From positions 1-64,000 of the forward strand of contig NZ_SJZD01000002.1 of NCBI RefSeq assembly GCF_004959765.1: a stretch of DNA of 64,000 nucleotides, given 5' to 3'. The stretch is from Flavobacterium sp. H122 (GTDB lineage Bacteria; Bacteroidota; Bacteroidia; Flavobacteriales; Flavobacteriaceae). A program made the translations under genes and the position numbers. Of the stretch, positions 25,769 through 34,617 are shown in pieces. The notes beneath the pieces were generated by a model. The model worked only from the letters and a program-made list of their open reading frames with translations. It did no database searches and was not told where the DNA came from. Every line of letters begins with the position of its first letter. Position 1 is the first letter of the stretch.

Positions 25769-25783
25769 GTTTATTTTCAAAAA

Positions 25784-26446
25784 TTAAAGTTGTCTGTTTA
25801 TCCAAGAAACCAATCCTGAAATATTACGCGTTTGAATATAAATTTTCCCTTTGCCTTCAACTCGGGTCACAAAGCCTTCCCCACCAAAAAGACTGCTAAA
25901 AACACCTCCGGCTAATTGCGGTTTTAGTTTCATTTCTGGTTCATAAGCGACAAGATGGCCTGTGTCAACAATATATTCTCCGTCTATTTCTTTTTCAAGA
26001 ATACCTCCGTAAGCTCCAAAAACAACTCTTCCGTTACCGGATACAACAAGTTTAAAAAGACCTTCTCCTCCAATCAATGAACCAAAACCAGCCCATTTTA
26101 CACCTAATTTCACTCCTTTTTCAGAAGCAATATAAGCGCCTTTTTGTATGCAGTAACTGCGTGTGTCATCTAATTCTTTGATTTCGATATCACCGGGAGT
26201 AGCCTGTGTCAGATGTAAAGAAAGTGGTTGATTTGTGTTGTTTGTATAATGATTTACAAACAAGCTTTCACCACCCAAGTACTTTTTAGCCAACCCTATA
26301 AAAAATCCCCCGTTGAATTTGGCTTTCAAATCCAGTTCAGCTGACATACTAGACATTGCATCTGATTCGGCAATTATGGTTTCCCCTGGTTCAAGTTCAA
26401 CCTTTACATAGGCGAATGCAGGTTTTCCTTCTGTTTTAATTCTCAT
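25784..26446 (-). CDS. AIM24 family protein (first of three tandem paralogues)
   Basis: 220 residues. Same landmarks as the next two genes: ETIIAESDAMSSMSAELDLK, LFVNHYTNNTNQPLSLHLT, EYIVDTGHLVAYEPEM and GEGFVTRVEGKGKIYIQTR. It is the most diverged copy (DAM in place of GAM at the turn, LVAY for IVAF). It starts 10 nt after the M48 protease stop, so expression is tied to the protease. A shared membrane-surface or protease-partner role is inference from the operon. Confidence 0.9.
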   Translation of the reverse strand: MRIKTEGKPAFAYVKVELEPGETIIAESDAMSSMSAELDLKAKFNGGFFIGLAKKYLGGESLFVNHYTNNTNQPLSLHLTQATPGDIEIKELDDTRSYCIQKGAYIASEKGVKLGVKWAGFGSLIGGEGLFKLVVSGNGRVVFGAYGGILEKEIDGEYIVDTGHLVAYEPEMKLKPQLAGGVFSSLFGGEGFVTRVEGKGKIYIQTRNISGLVSWINRQL

Positions 26447-26456
26447 TAGTTTGAAT

Positions 26457-27578
26457 TTATTTAAGGTTTAATACTTTGTTTTTAAAATCTTTAAAGGAAT
26501 ATTGTATTGAAGGATATTTAGTTGTATCCTTTTTTTGTTTTTGTTTTAATTGTAAGATACGGGTTTTAATATCTGGATGAGTTGATAAAAATGACAAATC
26601 AATATCTTTAACTGCTGTTGAGTCCAACATGGTTCTTTCTTCTTTTTCAATGGTTTCAAAAAAAGAAATTAAACCGGACGGATTGATTTTGCCATTTATT
26701 AAATACATTCTTCCCGTTTCATCTGCTTCATTTTCAAAATCTCTACTATTTGATAATGATGCCAGTTCACCACCCATATTTATAAAGGTTCCCGCTATAG
26801 CGCTAATATCACCAAATGTCAATGATAATATTGTAAAAACACCTAAATTATTAATGATTCCTCTAATGTGATGGCGTCTGGTTACGTGAGCAAGTTCATG
26901 GCTCAATACTCCCATGACTTCTTCCCATGATTTTGCATTTTCTATTAAACCGGTTTGAATAATTACTTTTCCACCAGGTAAGGCAAAGGCATTAATAGTT
27001 GGATCTTTCACAAAATAAAAATCAACTTTATAACCTTTTTTTTCAATTTGCTTAATCAATGGTTGTGCAACTTGAGTGAATTCTTTTTTTAAAGAATCGT
27101 TTGTGATAAAATGATATTGCAGTGACAAAGTTGTAAATAGTTTGTCACCAACATTTTGCTCCCAGGATATAGGGACTTGTTGCGCCAAATTCTCAACCAT
27201 TTTGTCTTTTAAGAGATACAGACCACCAAGCAATGCAACAATGAAAGTTAAAACAAGTAATGTTCCTCTAAACGTTTTTTTCAGTTCGTTATTGGATTTC
27301 TTTATTTGTTTCTTCAAATTAGAATTTGAAACTAAAAGAGGATGTTTTAAAATACTTTTTTGGGAAGTATATATTGAAATTTCATTTTGGGTGTTGTCTT
27401 TTAAAAAAATAAATCTGTTTGAGGCACCACCGGCACTTATAGATAAATTTGAAAAACCAATATGGTATTTGAATGTTTCAGATTCAAAATAAACCCCATT
27501 GTTTTTGAGGGAAATAAATCCAGAAATCCTCCCTCCATTACTATTGGGATGAATTAAAATCGCTTGATAAGTCTCCAA
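26457..27578 (-). CDS. M48 family membrane metallopeptidase with N-terminal beta-rich domain
   Basis: 373 residues. Residues 1-95 form a beta-rich, DUF7092-like domain; one membrane helix lies at 103-124; the M48 peptidase follows with zinc motif HELAH at 227-231 and downstream SRDFENEADETGRMYL. The start codon appears to be TTG (27576-27578): the only upstream in-frame ATG (27611) is cut off by a stop within six codons, and a promoter box sits 20 nt upstream. It opens an operon with three AIM24 genes. The domain plan matches the second M48 protein at 60760-61833. Confidence 0.88.
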   Translation of the reverse strand: METYQAILIHPNSNGGRISGFISLKNNGVYFESETFKYHIGFSNLSISAGGASNRFIFLKDNTQNEISIYTSQKSILKHPLLVSNSNLKKQIKKSNNELKKTFRGTLLVLTFIVALLGGLYLLKDKMVENLAQQVPISWEQNVGDKLFTTLSLQYHFITNDSLKKEFTQVAQPLIKQIEKKGYKVDFYFVKDPTINAFALPGGKVIIQTGLIENAKSWEEVMGVLSHELAHVTRRHHIRGIINNLGVFTILSLTFGDISAIAGTFINMGGELASLSNSRDFENEADETGRMYLINGKINPSGLISFFETIEKEERTMLDSTAVKDIDLSFLSTHPDIKTRILQLKQKQKKDTTKYPSIQYSFKDFKNKVLNLK

Positions 27579-27598
27579 TGTTTTTTTACTGTTTTAAG

Positions 27599-27606
27599 CA
27601 AAAATA
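27599..27606 (-). promoter_or_regulatory. -7 promoter element TATTTTTG for the M48-AIM24 operon
   Basis: Exact TAnnTTTG match on the minus strand, 20 nt upstream of the TTG start, the same distance seen for pgk. Confidence 0.65.
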
Positions 27607-27673
27607 ACCATTCTGATGAAACTGAAAAATCTTACAAGTATTTTTTAATTTTTAGATAAACATTTCTTTAAGT

Positions 27674-27886
27674 TTATAATTTCGGAAGTGTTTTAATGTA
27701 CAGTTCTTCTACTTTTTTTCTGGCCCAGTCGGTTTTACGTAAAAAAGTCAGGCTTGATTTTACTGATGGATTACTTTTAAAACAATTAATGGGAATCAAT
27801 TCCTCCAAAGTATCAAATCCGTAATAATCAACCAGAGTTTCAACGATGGTTTTTAGAGTTTTTCCGTGTAAAGGATCGTTGCTCAT
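27674..27886 (-). CDS. VF530 family DNA-binding protein (DUF2132)
   Basis: 70 residues, the full usual length. The sequence [20 protein letters not shown], then [19 protein letters not shown] and [19 protein letters not shown], is the VF530 signature, a small alpha-helical domain. DNA binding has been proposed from structure; the role is unknown. It lies 9 nt after the DUF1275 gene on the same strand, so they are probably one transcript. Confidence 0.9.
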   Translation of the reverse strand: MSNDPLHGKTLKTIVETLVDYYGFDTLEELIPINCFKSNPSVKSSLTFLRKTDWARKKVEELYIKTLPKL

Positions 27887-27895
27887 TTTTTTAAT

Positions 27896-28639
27896 CTATT
27901 TAACTGATGTTTTTCTTCTCAATTTTCGTAGGGTAAAATTATAATAAAATATCAGGTTATCAATTGTTAATGCAATTGTAATCAGGATTGCAGCGACAAG
28001 TAGCGTTTTCAGTCCAATTTCATAGAACAGGAGTGTTCCAGATATACATCCTGTAAAAAAGAAAAATACGATGGACAGTTTCAGGAAAATGTTCTTTTTC
28101 AGCTTGATGGCATTCGGATGATTTCTGTAGAAAAACAGTTGTGAGATTTCAATTCCTAAATCGGTAAAAAGTCCGGTTAAATGAGTGGTTCGGACTGTTG
28201 ACTGAGATATTTTGGTTACTAAGGCATTCTGCAGCCCCATTGAAAACAAAAGCACGTAGGCTATCTGGTTTGTATCTGTTGTATCTGTGAAACCCCAATA
28301 GTTCCAAAAACCTACAAATACCAGTAGGAATAATTCCAGCAGCATAGGGGTAGTGTGCAAATATTTCTTTTTTCTGATGGCTGCCATCTCAATGATGAAA
28401 TTAGAAACAAAAGCACCTAAAAAGAAAAAGAGAATATAAAGGATAAAAGGAACAGCTTTGGTATATTTTTCAGTAATAAATTCTTCTGCAAAATAGGCAA
28501 AATGTCCGGTTACATTAGTGGTGAGTGTACCAATCGCCAAAACACCCACACTGTTGACTATGCCGGCAATCAAAGACAGATTGGAAGCTAACCGCAGATT
28601 ATGCCTGAATGTCCTGTTTTTGCCTTGGTGTCTGAACAT
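27896..28639 (-). CDS. DUF1275 (YoaK-type) membrane protein
   Basis: 247 residues with about six hydrophobic helices: LSLIAGIVNSVGVLAIG near 30, AVPFILYILFFFLGAFV, LELFLLVFVGFWNYWGF, and two at the C-terminus. The start FRHNLRLASNLSLIAGIVNSVG and THLTGLFTDLGIEISQLF are DUF1275 hallmarks. It is an inner-membrane protein of unknown transport or sensing function, followed at 9 nt by the VF530 gene. Confidence 0.88.
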   Translation of the reverse strand: MFRHQGKNRTFRHNLRLASNLSLIAGIVNSVGVLAIGTLTTNVTGHFAYFAEEFITEKYTKAVPFILYILFFFLGAFVSNFIIEMAAIRKKKYLHTTPMLLELFLLVFVGFWNYWGFTDTTDTNQIAYVLLFSMGLQNALVTKISQSTVRTTHLTGLFTDLGIEISQLFFYRNHPNAIKLKKNIFLKLSIVFFFFTGCISGTLLFYEIGLKTLLVAAILITIALTIDNLIFYYNFTLRKLRRKTSVK

Positions 28640-28683
28640 TGAAAAAGAAGTATTTGGTCATTTCTTTCAATGTATAAATATAA

Positions 28684-29394
28684 TTAAAATTTCAGTTTGT
28701 TGAACTGCCAGTGCAACGTATTGAAAAGCACCAGCTCGTTTTCCAAAACCGGTAAATCCAGAATCAGTTTTAAGGTTTCCTGTGCCATCATTGTTCCTAC
28801 AATGCCGGGTAATGTGCCTAGTACGCCGTTTAAACTACAATTGGGGACATCTTCTGGGTTTGGAGGCAGTGGAAACAGGTCGCGGAGATTTTTAGCTCCT
28901 TTATGGTTAAAGACAGCTATTTGTCCTTCAAATTTTAAAATACTCCCGTAAACCAAAGGTTTGCTCAGTTTTACACAGGTGTCATTGACCAGATAGCGTG
29001 TGGTGAAATTGTCGCATCCATCCACAATCACATCAAATTCCGATAAAATCTTTTCAGCATTTTCAGAAGTCAGTTTTTCTTCAAAAATCTGATAAATTAC
29101 ATTCGGATTTATACGTTCCAAAGTTGATTTGGCCGAAATGACTTTTGGAGTTCCAACTACATCTTCAGCATATAAAATCTGACGGTGCAGATTGTGCAGT
29201 TCCACTTGATCGAAATCAACTATTCCGATGGTGCCAACTCCCGAAGCGGCTAAATACTGTAAAACAGGACAACCCAATCCACCGGCGCCGATAACCAAAA
29301 CTTTGGCATTTTTCAGTTTTAATTGGCCGTTTTCGCCCACTTCAGGCAATAGCATAGGTTTTCCGTAACGTAAAATATCAGAAATGGTAAGCAT
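28684..29394 (-). CDS. thiF: ThiF/MoeB/HesA family adenylyltransferase, last gene of the thi operon
   Basis: 236 residues. The ATP-binding loop is GAGGLGCPVLQYLAASGVG; VDFDQVELHNLHRQIL and DGCDNFTTRYLVND are E1-like hallmarks, and SLNGVLGTLPGIVGTMMAQE follows the crossover loop. It should adenylate the ThiS C-terminal glycine. The CxxC pairs that bind zinc in E. coli ThiF and MoeB are absent: only four isolated Cys are present. There is no rhodanese domain. Position behind thiH points to ThiF; a joint MoeB role cannot be excluded. Confidence 0.85.
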   Translation of the reverse strand: MLTISDILRYGKPMLLPEVGENGQLKLKNAKVLVIGAGGLGCPVLQYLAASGVGTIGIVDFDQVELHNLHRQILYAEDVVGTPKVISAKSTLERINPNVIYQIFEEKLTSENAEKILSEFDVIVDGCDNFTTRYLVNDTCVKLSKPLVYGSILKFEGQIAVFNHKGAKNLRDLFPLPPNPEDVPNCSLNGVLGTLPGIVGTMMAQETLKLILDLPVLENELVLFNTLHWQFNKLKF

Positions 29395-29421
29395 ACTTCA
29401 AAAATCTTAAATCGTTAATCA

Positions 29422-30543
29422 TTACTCTGCAATCATGTAACTTTTATCCCAGTCTTTCCAAACCGGTTCGTATCCTTTTTGGGAAATAATTCCGGCAATT
29501 TCTTCGGCCGAACGTTCATCGCTGGTTTCAAATTGTTCCAACGATTCCACATCTACCGCATAACCGCCCGGATTGGTTTTCGAACCCGCACTCATTGCGG
29601 TAACACCTATCGGGATGATGTTGTCACGGAATTTTTCGTTTTCTCTTGTCGAGATTGAAATTTCCAAATCTTCATTCCATAAACGGTAGGCACAAATCAG
29701 TTGCAATAAATCACGGTCTTCCATGATAAAATTCGGTTCGATAATGCCTTCGGCCGGACGCAGACGCGGAAAGGAAACCGAATACTTGCTCTGCCAATAG
29801 GTTTTCTGTAAATAATCCAAATGCAATGCATTGAAGAAACTATCGGTTCGCCAGTCTTCCAGGCCTAACAAAACGCCTAAACCAATTTTGTGAATTCCCG
29901 ATTTGCCAATACGATCCGGTGTTTCTAAACGAAAATCAAAGTTGGATTTTTTCCCTTTCGGATGGTATTGTTTGTACACTTCCTGATGATAGGTTTCCTG
30001 ATAAACCAAAACGGTATGGACACCAGCTTGATGCAATTGCTCGTACTCTTCCTGCGAAAGTGGCTGGACTTCCACCGAAATATTGGCAAAATCATTTTTA
30101 ATCTGCTCCACGGCGTTCAGAAAATAGTTGATGTTAACGGTATAATTGGCTTCACCGGTTACCAACAATACATGATCAAATCCGGCTTTCTTCAGCTCTG
30201 CCGTTTCTAATTCAATTTCCTTATCGGTCAGGGTTTTCCGTTTGATTTTGTTGTCCAGACTGAATCCGCAATACGTGCAGATATTCTGGCATTCATTGCT
30301 CAGGTACATGGGCGCATACATCTGGATGGTTTTCCCGAAACGTTTCTTGGTCAGCTGATGGCTCATCTGTGCCATTTGTTCCAGAAAAGGCTGTGCGGCC
30401 GGAGAAATCAATACCAAAAAATCATCCAATGTTCGTTTGCTTCTTGCCAAAGAATTTCTGACTTCGGTTTCTGTAGTCCGGTATATTTTACTTTGAATGG
30501 TGTCCCAATCGTAGTTTTCAAAAAGGGTTTTAAAAGTTGTCAT
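29422..30543 (-). CDS. thiH: 2-iminoacetate synthase (radical SAM)
   Basis: 373 residues. The radical-SAM cluster motif CQNICTYC gives Cys85, Cys89 and Cys92 (CxxxCxxC), within YLSNECQNICTYCGFSLDNK. SVSFPRLRPAEG and AGSKTNPGGYAVD are ThiH-typical. It cleaves tyrosine to dehydroglycine for the thiazole ring, the route that needs no oxygen, unlike glycine oxidase ThiO. It lies between thiG (119-nt gap filled by a repeat element) and thiF in the thiamine operon. Confidence 0.96.
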   Translation of the reverse strand: MTTFKTLFENYDWDTIQSKIYRTTETEVRNSLARSKRTLDDFLVLISPAAQPFLEQMAQMSHQLTKKRFGKTIQMYAPMYLSNECQNICTYCGFSLDNKIKRKTLTDKEIELETAELKKAGFDHVLLVTGEANYTVNINYFLNAVEQIKNDFANISVEVQPLSQEEYEQLHQAGVHTVLVYQETYHQEVYKQYHPKGKKSNFDFRLETPDRIGKSGIHKIGLGVLLGLEDWRTDSFFNALHLDYLQKTYWQSKYSVSFPRLRPAEGIIEPNFIMEDRDLLQLICAYRLWNEDLEISISTRENEKFRDNIIPIGVTAMSAGSKTNPGGYAVDVESLEQFETSDERSAEEIAGIISQKGYEPVWKDWDKSYMIAE

Positions 30544-30549
30544 GTTTTG

Positions 30550-30652
30550 AACCGCTAAGAGCGCCAGGCTTTCGCAAGGTCCGCTAAGCTTTTCAAATCA
30601 TAAACACATTACTTTGTTTACTTTGTGGAAAAACTTTGCGGTCCTTGCGGTT
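30550..30652. repeat. Intergenic repeat-like spacer (accgc / gcggtt ends) between thiG and thiH
   Basis: The 119-nt gap is bounded by aaccgc (30550-30555) and gcggtt (30647-30652). Inside, read on the minus strand, are accgcaagg/accgcaaag, acaaagtaaacaaagtaatg and aaaagcttagcgg. It resembles short multicopy spacers I associate with Flavobacterium genomes; a self-BLAST of the genome would settle this. It sits in transcribed operon RNA. Confidence 0.55.
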
Positions 30653-30662
30653 AATAAAAATA

Positions 30663-31433
30663 CTAGTAATTCAAAAAAGCCGTCAACGGACTGGATGCCA
30701 CAGCATTATTTACTGTTTGGGCCAACTGCGCTTCGTAGGCTTTTCTTCCGGCGATTACGGCTTCTTTAAAAGCTTCGGCCATTACTTTTGGATTTCCGGC
30801 TACAGCAATTGCAGTGTTTACTAAAACAGCGTCAGCACCCATCTCCATAGCTCTTGCAGCATGTGATGGAGCTCCAATTCCTGCATCAACAATCACGGGA
30901 ACTTTGCTTTGTTCTATGATAATCTCCAGAAAATCTTCGGTTTTTAAGCCTTTATTGCTTCCTATGGGTGAACCTAACGGCATTACCGCTGCGGTACCGG
31001 CGTCTTCCAGTCGCTTGCACAAAACAGGATCAGCATGGATATAGGGTAGAATAATAAAACCGAGTTTGGCCAATTCTTCTGTGGCTTTCAGGGTTTCAAT
31101 AGGATCGGGGAGAAGGTATTTCGGATCGGGATGGATTTCCAGTTTCAGCCAGTTTGTTTCCAGTGCTTCCCTAGCCAACTGCGCCGCAAAAATGGCTTCT
31201 TTGGCATTTCTTGCTCCGGAAGTATTTGGCAATAAATTGATATGCGGATGATTGATGTGCGACAAAATCGCATCGGTTTCTGTTTCCAGATCGACCCGTT
31301 TTAAAGCCACGGTAACCAATTCACTCCCGGAAGTCAGGATTGCTTCCTCCATCTGTTGGTTGGAACCAAATTTTCCCGTACCCAGAAATAATCGGGAATT
31401 AAATTCTTTATCAGCTATTTTAAGATTTGGCAT
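30663..31433 (-). CDS. thiG: Thiazole synthase
   Basis: 256 residues from the ATG at 31433 ([11 protein letters not shown]); another ATG four codons earlier (31445) is possible. Signatures: [62 protein letters not shown] and [32 protein letters not shown]. It assembles the thiazole phosphate from deoxyxylulose phosphate, dehydroglycine and ThiS-thiocarboxylate. Its start overlaps the end of thiE by 14 nt, so the pair is translationally coupled. Confidence 0.97.
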   Translation of the reverse strand: MPNLKIADKEFNSRLFLGTGKFGSNQQMEEAILTSGSELVTVALKRVDLETETDAILSHINHPHINLLPNTSGARNAKEAIFAAQLAREALETNWLKLEIHPDPKYLLPDPIETLKATEELAKLGFIILPYIHADPVLCKRLEDAGTAAVMPLGSPIGSNKGLKTEDFLEIIIEQSKVPVIVDAGIGAPSHAARAMEMGADAVLVNTAIAVAGNPKVMAEAFKEAVIAGRKAYEAQLAQTVNNAVASSPLTAFLNY

Positions 31434-32046
31434 ATAATTTTTCATTCAGTTGTATTAAAGTTTCTTTTGACGGATTGGTCAGTAGTTTTGATACTGCAAT
31501 TCCGTGAATGCCTGTTTTTAAAAGCGGTTTAATGTCTTCTACCTCAATGCCTCCAATGGCATAAACAGGTATTTTTATTTTATTTTTTTTCAGTTTTTTA
31601 ATGATATCGGTATACCCCTCCAGACCTAAAACCGGACTTAGCTTTTCTTTAGTCGGTGTAAATCGGAACGGCCCCAGACCTATGTAATTGCAATTTTCAG
31701 CTATTCTTTGTTCCACTTCTGAAAAAGTATTCGCAGTTCCCCCAATTATTTTTTCTGCGTTTAAAATTTCTCTTGCTTCTGTAATATTCATATCGGCCAG
31801 ACCCAAATGCACTCCGTCGGCATCTATTTCACGGGCCAACTGTACATGGTCGTTGATGATAAAAGTGGCACAATAAGCATCACATAAAAGTTTAGCAGAT
31901 TCTGCTAAAGTGAATAAATCTTCTGTGGTGCCATTTTTAAAACGGAGCTGAACCCAATCATAACCATGATCCAATACACGATGAATATTGTTTAGTTGTT
32001 CTTTAATCGTATCTCCCTGGGAGATGTACTGAAGTGTGCTTAACAT
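31420..32046 (-). CDS. thiE: Thiamine phosphate synthase
   Basis: 208 residues. It joins HMP pyrophosphate with thiazole phosphate. Motifs: [14 protein letters not shown] (pyrophosphate-binding Arg), [11 protein letters not shown], and the family segment [19 protein letters not shown] with the TK pair that marks active Thi[24 protein letters not shown] closes the barrel. Its start lies 44 nt inside the end of thiD and its end overlaps thiG. It is the canonical ThiE of the two ThiE-type proteins here. Confidence 0.94.
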   Translation of the reverse strand: MLSTLQYISQGDTIKEQLNNIHRVLDHGYDWVQLRFKNGTTEDLFTLAESAKLLCDAYCATFIINDHVQLAREIDADGVHLGLADMNITEAREILNAEKIIGGTANTFSEVEQRIAENCNYIGLGPFRFTPTKEKLSPVLGLEGYTDIIKKLKKNKIKIPVYAIGGIEVEDIKPLLKTGIHGIAVSKLLTNPSKETLIQLNEKLYAKS

Positions 32047-32794
32047 AATGATATCCTAATAGTTTGTTATTTGTTTGTAAGTAGTTTTCTACATAGGCTT
32101 TTGCGTTTAAACATGAGTTGATTAAAGAATTTTTCTGCGCCAGATTTGCAGTTATAGAAGCTGATAAAACACAACCGGAGCCGTGTTTTTCTGTTGATAA
32201 AATGCTTTTGGGTTTGAGTTTGATACTTTGATTTTGAAAATATAAATAATCGGTTCCTTTTTCTTTCGGATTATGCCCCCCTTTCAGCAATACAGCACAA
32301 TATTCCGAAAGTTCTTCAGCGCCGTATTCTGCAGCATTTTGATTCGGGTTAAGTTTTTGAATTTCCAGATAATTGGGCGTAATTAAATCGACTTGGTTCA
32401 AAATTTCCAGTAAATCTGATTGGTTTTCCAAGGAAATGAATTCAAATTCGGTGGTTGATTTCAAGACCGTATCCCACACGATTTTAACCTCAGCCGAATA
32501 TTTTCTGATTTCTTCAACAATACTTTTTAAGTAATCCAAAGAAGGAACAATGCCTATTTTAACCGCTTGAATATCATATTTTCCAAACAGCGTTTCAATT
32601 GATTTCAGTACAAAATCCAAATCCATCCATTGCATGGCTTCAAATGTATCTTCTGTCTGAATGGTATTTCCGGTAATAATAGCCAGACCATACACCTGAT
32701 GCAGTTCAAAAGTCTTGACATCAGCCAAAACACCCGCCCCTCCCGAAGGATCAAATCCGGCTATGCTTAAAACGAATGGACGATCTGCTGACAT
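32003..32794 (-). CDS. thiD: Hydroxymethylpyrimidine/phosphomethylpyrimidine kinase
   Basis: 263 residues. N-terminal VLSIAGFDPSGGAGVLADVKTF binds substrate; GLAIITGNTIQTEDTF, LITPNYLEIQKL and ALLKGGHN follow; KHGSGCVLSASITANLA is the ribokinase-type ATP and anion-hole motif. It phosphorylates HMP twice to the pyrophosphate used by ThiE. It overlaps the upstream TenI-like gene by 28 nt and thiE by 44 nt, among the tightest packing in the operon. Confidence 0.96.
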   Translation of the reverse strand: MSADRPFVLSIAGFDPSGGAGVLADVKTFELHQVYGLAIITGNTIQTEDTFEAMQWMDLDFVLKSIETLFGKYDIQAVKIGIVPSLDYLKSIVEEIRKYSAEVKIVWDTVLKSTTEFEFISLENQSDLLEILNQVDLITPNYLEIQKLNPNQNAAEYGAEELSEYCAVLLKGGHNPKEKGTDYLYFQNQSIKLKPKSILSTEKHGSGCVLSASITANLAQKNSLINSCLNAKAYVENYLQTNNKLLGYHYVKHTSVHLPGRYD

Positions 32795-33345
32795 TTTTTA
32801 AAATTTTCTAACGGATTAGTACTGTTCCAAATGGTTCCCAAAAGCGCAACATCATCAAAACCTGCTGTTAATGCCTGTTGGATATTCTTTTCTGAAACTC
32901 CACCTAGGGCAACTAGTTTTGTGCTAAAATTGGTTCTTTTTTTTACAGTTTCCAAAAATTTTTCAGTTGGGATATAACCAATTTTTGAAATACTCGGATA
33001 CACCGGACTCAAAAAAGCATATTCAAAATTTTCCAAAGCATTGAATTCTTCAATTGAATGGGTTGAAGTCGATTGGAGCGCAGGGTTATGAACCCTGAGG
33101 TCACAATTTCTCTCTTTTTTCTGAAAATGAAAACGGTTTATCCCGAATGAATCTCCCAAATGATGATAACTGTGCAAAACCAATCGATTACTGAAATCAC
33201 TTCCAACAGCTGTTAATAACGAAACCATTTCCGTTTCTGAATAATCAGGTTTACGGATATGCAGCAACTCCAATCCATTTTCAAAAAGAGAATGGAGGAT
33301 GTTGATTTCATTGACAACAGCCGTTGGATTTGTGATTACTATCAT
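32767..33345 (-). CDS. ThiE/TenI-like protein (second thiamine-phosphate-synthase fold)
   Basis: 192 residues, about 15 fewer than ThiE. The TIM-barrel landmarks are ELLHIRKPDYSETEM, YAFLSPVYPSISKIGYIP and LVALGGVSEKNIQQALTAGFDDVALLGTIW. At the position where ThiE has GPxxxTxTK, this protein has SPVYPSISK, so the usual catalytic motif is altered. TenI relatives act as thiazole tautomerases or have no known activity. In Bacteroidetes thi operons a second ThiE-type gene next to thiC and thiD is common. It overlaps thiD by 28 nt. Confidence 0.8.
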   Translation of the reverse strand: MIVITNPTAVVNEINILHSLFENGLELLHIRKPDYSETEMVSLLTAVGSDFSNRLVLHSYHHLGDSFGINRFHFQKKERNCDLRVHNPALQSTSTHSIEEFNALENFEYAFLSPVYPSISKIGYIPTEKFLETVKKRTNFSTKLVALGGVSEKNIQQALTAGFDDVALLGTIWNSTNPLENFKKCQQIVHSF

Positions 33346-33455
33346 TTTATAGTTTGGATTAAAGATGATAGACTAATAGATAATGGACGGATGACCTTTG
33401 CTGTCTCTCATTTTTTCGTCTTTCATATATCTTTTTTTGGCTTAGTGATCGTTTT

Positions 33456-34580
33456 TTATTTTACATCTTCAACAAATATAGAACTTGCATATCCGTTTTT
33501 TGTACCGTCTGTGAGATTTTTTTCCTCTCCATTAATCCATAATTTTGCAACATCTCTATCGTTTTCATTTTTTCCATAACCAACTGCATAAATATTGTTT
33601 TTATGAACAAATACTGAATTGGCTGCAGAATCATATCTGCCATTCGTAAGATTTTGAGCTTTGCCATTTATCCATAATTTTGCGACTGCTATTCCATTTA
33701 CAGTTTCATTGCCAACAATGTAAACATTACCATTACTAATAAATATTGAGTTTGCAATAGCATTATTTTTACCATTGGTAAGATTTTGAGCTTTGCCATC
33801 TATCCATAATTTTGCTATATATTTATTATTTTCAATTTCATATCCTGCTACGTAAACAATACCATTTTCAATATATAAAGAGAGTGCATATGCATTATTA
33901 TGTCCATCAGTCAGATTTTGAGCTTTTCCGTTTTTCCAGATTTTTGCGATGTTATTATTCTTGTAACGTTGTTCATCTCTGTCTCCATTTTCTTCATAAC
34001 CACAAATGAAAACATCTCCCCTGTAAATAAACATGGAAGATGCGTTTACCCAGTTTTTACTTCTAACCACATCTGTTGAAATTCCATTTTTCCAGACTTT
34101 CACTACATAATTAGTTTTGTCATATTTGGCTCCTAAAATATAAATATTGTCATTTTCGATACATACTGATCTTGTATAAGCAGATTTTATTCCATCAGTC
34201 AGTTTTTGTATTTTTCCATTTTTCCACATAGCAGCCACATTTTCCTCATGAGGCATAATAGAACCTACGACATAAACATCCTTGTTTTTTACCACTACAG
34301 CATCTGCATCTGAATACAATTCTTTATTTTCTAATGGAATGTCTTTTCCGTTTTTCCACAATTTTGCAACATGTTTCATGCCAACTTCATTGGCTATTTC
34401 TTCGATTGAACTTTCAAAGTTACTATCGTTGTATTCATATCCTGCTACATAAACGTTCACATCCTTTGAAACATTTTTTTCTCCAACGAGTGATTTGTTT
34501 GTTTTATATGCTGGAAACAACACAATAATAGCAATAGCAATTATTATTTGAAGAAAGTGCTTTTTAAAAATTGAACCCAT
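33456..34580 (-). CDS. Predicted exported seven-bladed beta-propeller protein inside the thi operon
   Basis: 374 residues. One N-terminal hydrophobic segment (FLQIIIAIAIIVLFPAY) acts as signal or anchor; no lipobox. The rest is seven repeats of about 45 residues of the form VAKLW.NGKAQNLT.G...AYANSIFV..GNVYVVGYE. The last repeat stops after SSIFVEDVK and lacks the VYVVGYE strand, while the N-terminus begins with VNVYVAGYEYN, which would complete it: the Velcro closure of a beta-propeller. Several repeat segments are nearly identical in DNA, suggesting recent duplication. It has no known link to thiamine and lies between thiC and the TenI-like gene, with 77-nt and 110-nt gaps. Function unknown. 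Confidence 0.75.
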   Translation of the reverse strand: MGSIFKKHFLQIIIAIAIIVLFPAYKTNKSLVGEKNVSKDVNVYVAGYEYNDSNFESSIEEIANEVGMKHVAKLWKNGKDIPLENKELYSDADAVVVKNKDVYVVGSIMPHEENVAAMWKNGKIQKLTDGIKSAYTRSVCIENDNIYILGAKYDKTNYVVKVWKNGISTDVVRSKNWVNASSMFIYRGDVFICGYEENGDRDEQRYKNNNIAKIWKNGKAQNLTDGHNNAYALSLYIENGIVYVAGYEIENNKYIAKLWIDGKAQNLTNGKNNAIANSIFISNGNVYIVGNETVNGIAVAKLWINGKAQNLTNGRYDSAANSVFVHKNNIYAVGYGKNENDRDVAKLWINGEEKNLTDGTKNGYASSIFVEDVK

Positions 34581-34617
34581 CTATTTATTGGTTATATTTT
34601 ATTTGGTGTAACTTATT

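Noticed and set aside
27142..27492. 116-codon plus-strand open frame in the M48 gene
   Set aside because: Antisense to a clear gene; no promoter or family signal.
28684..29394. Truncated thiF from a lost C-terminal rhodanese domain
   Set aside because: Short ThiF forms without rhodanese are common, and the core motifs are complete.
33461..34580. Repeated DNA blocks near 33650, 33780 and 33910 as a noncoding repeat array
   Set aside because: They are the in-frame blades of the propeller protein.
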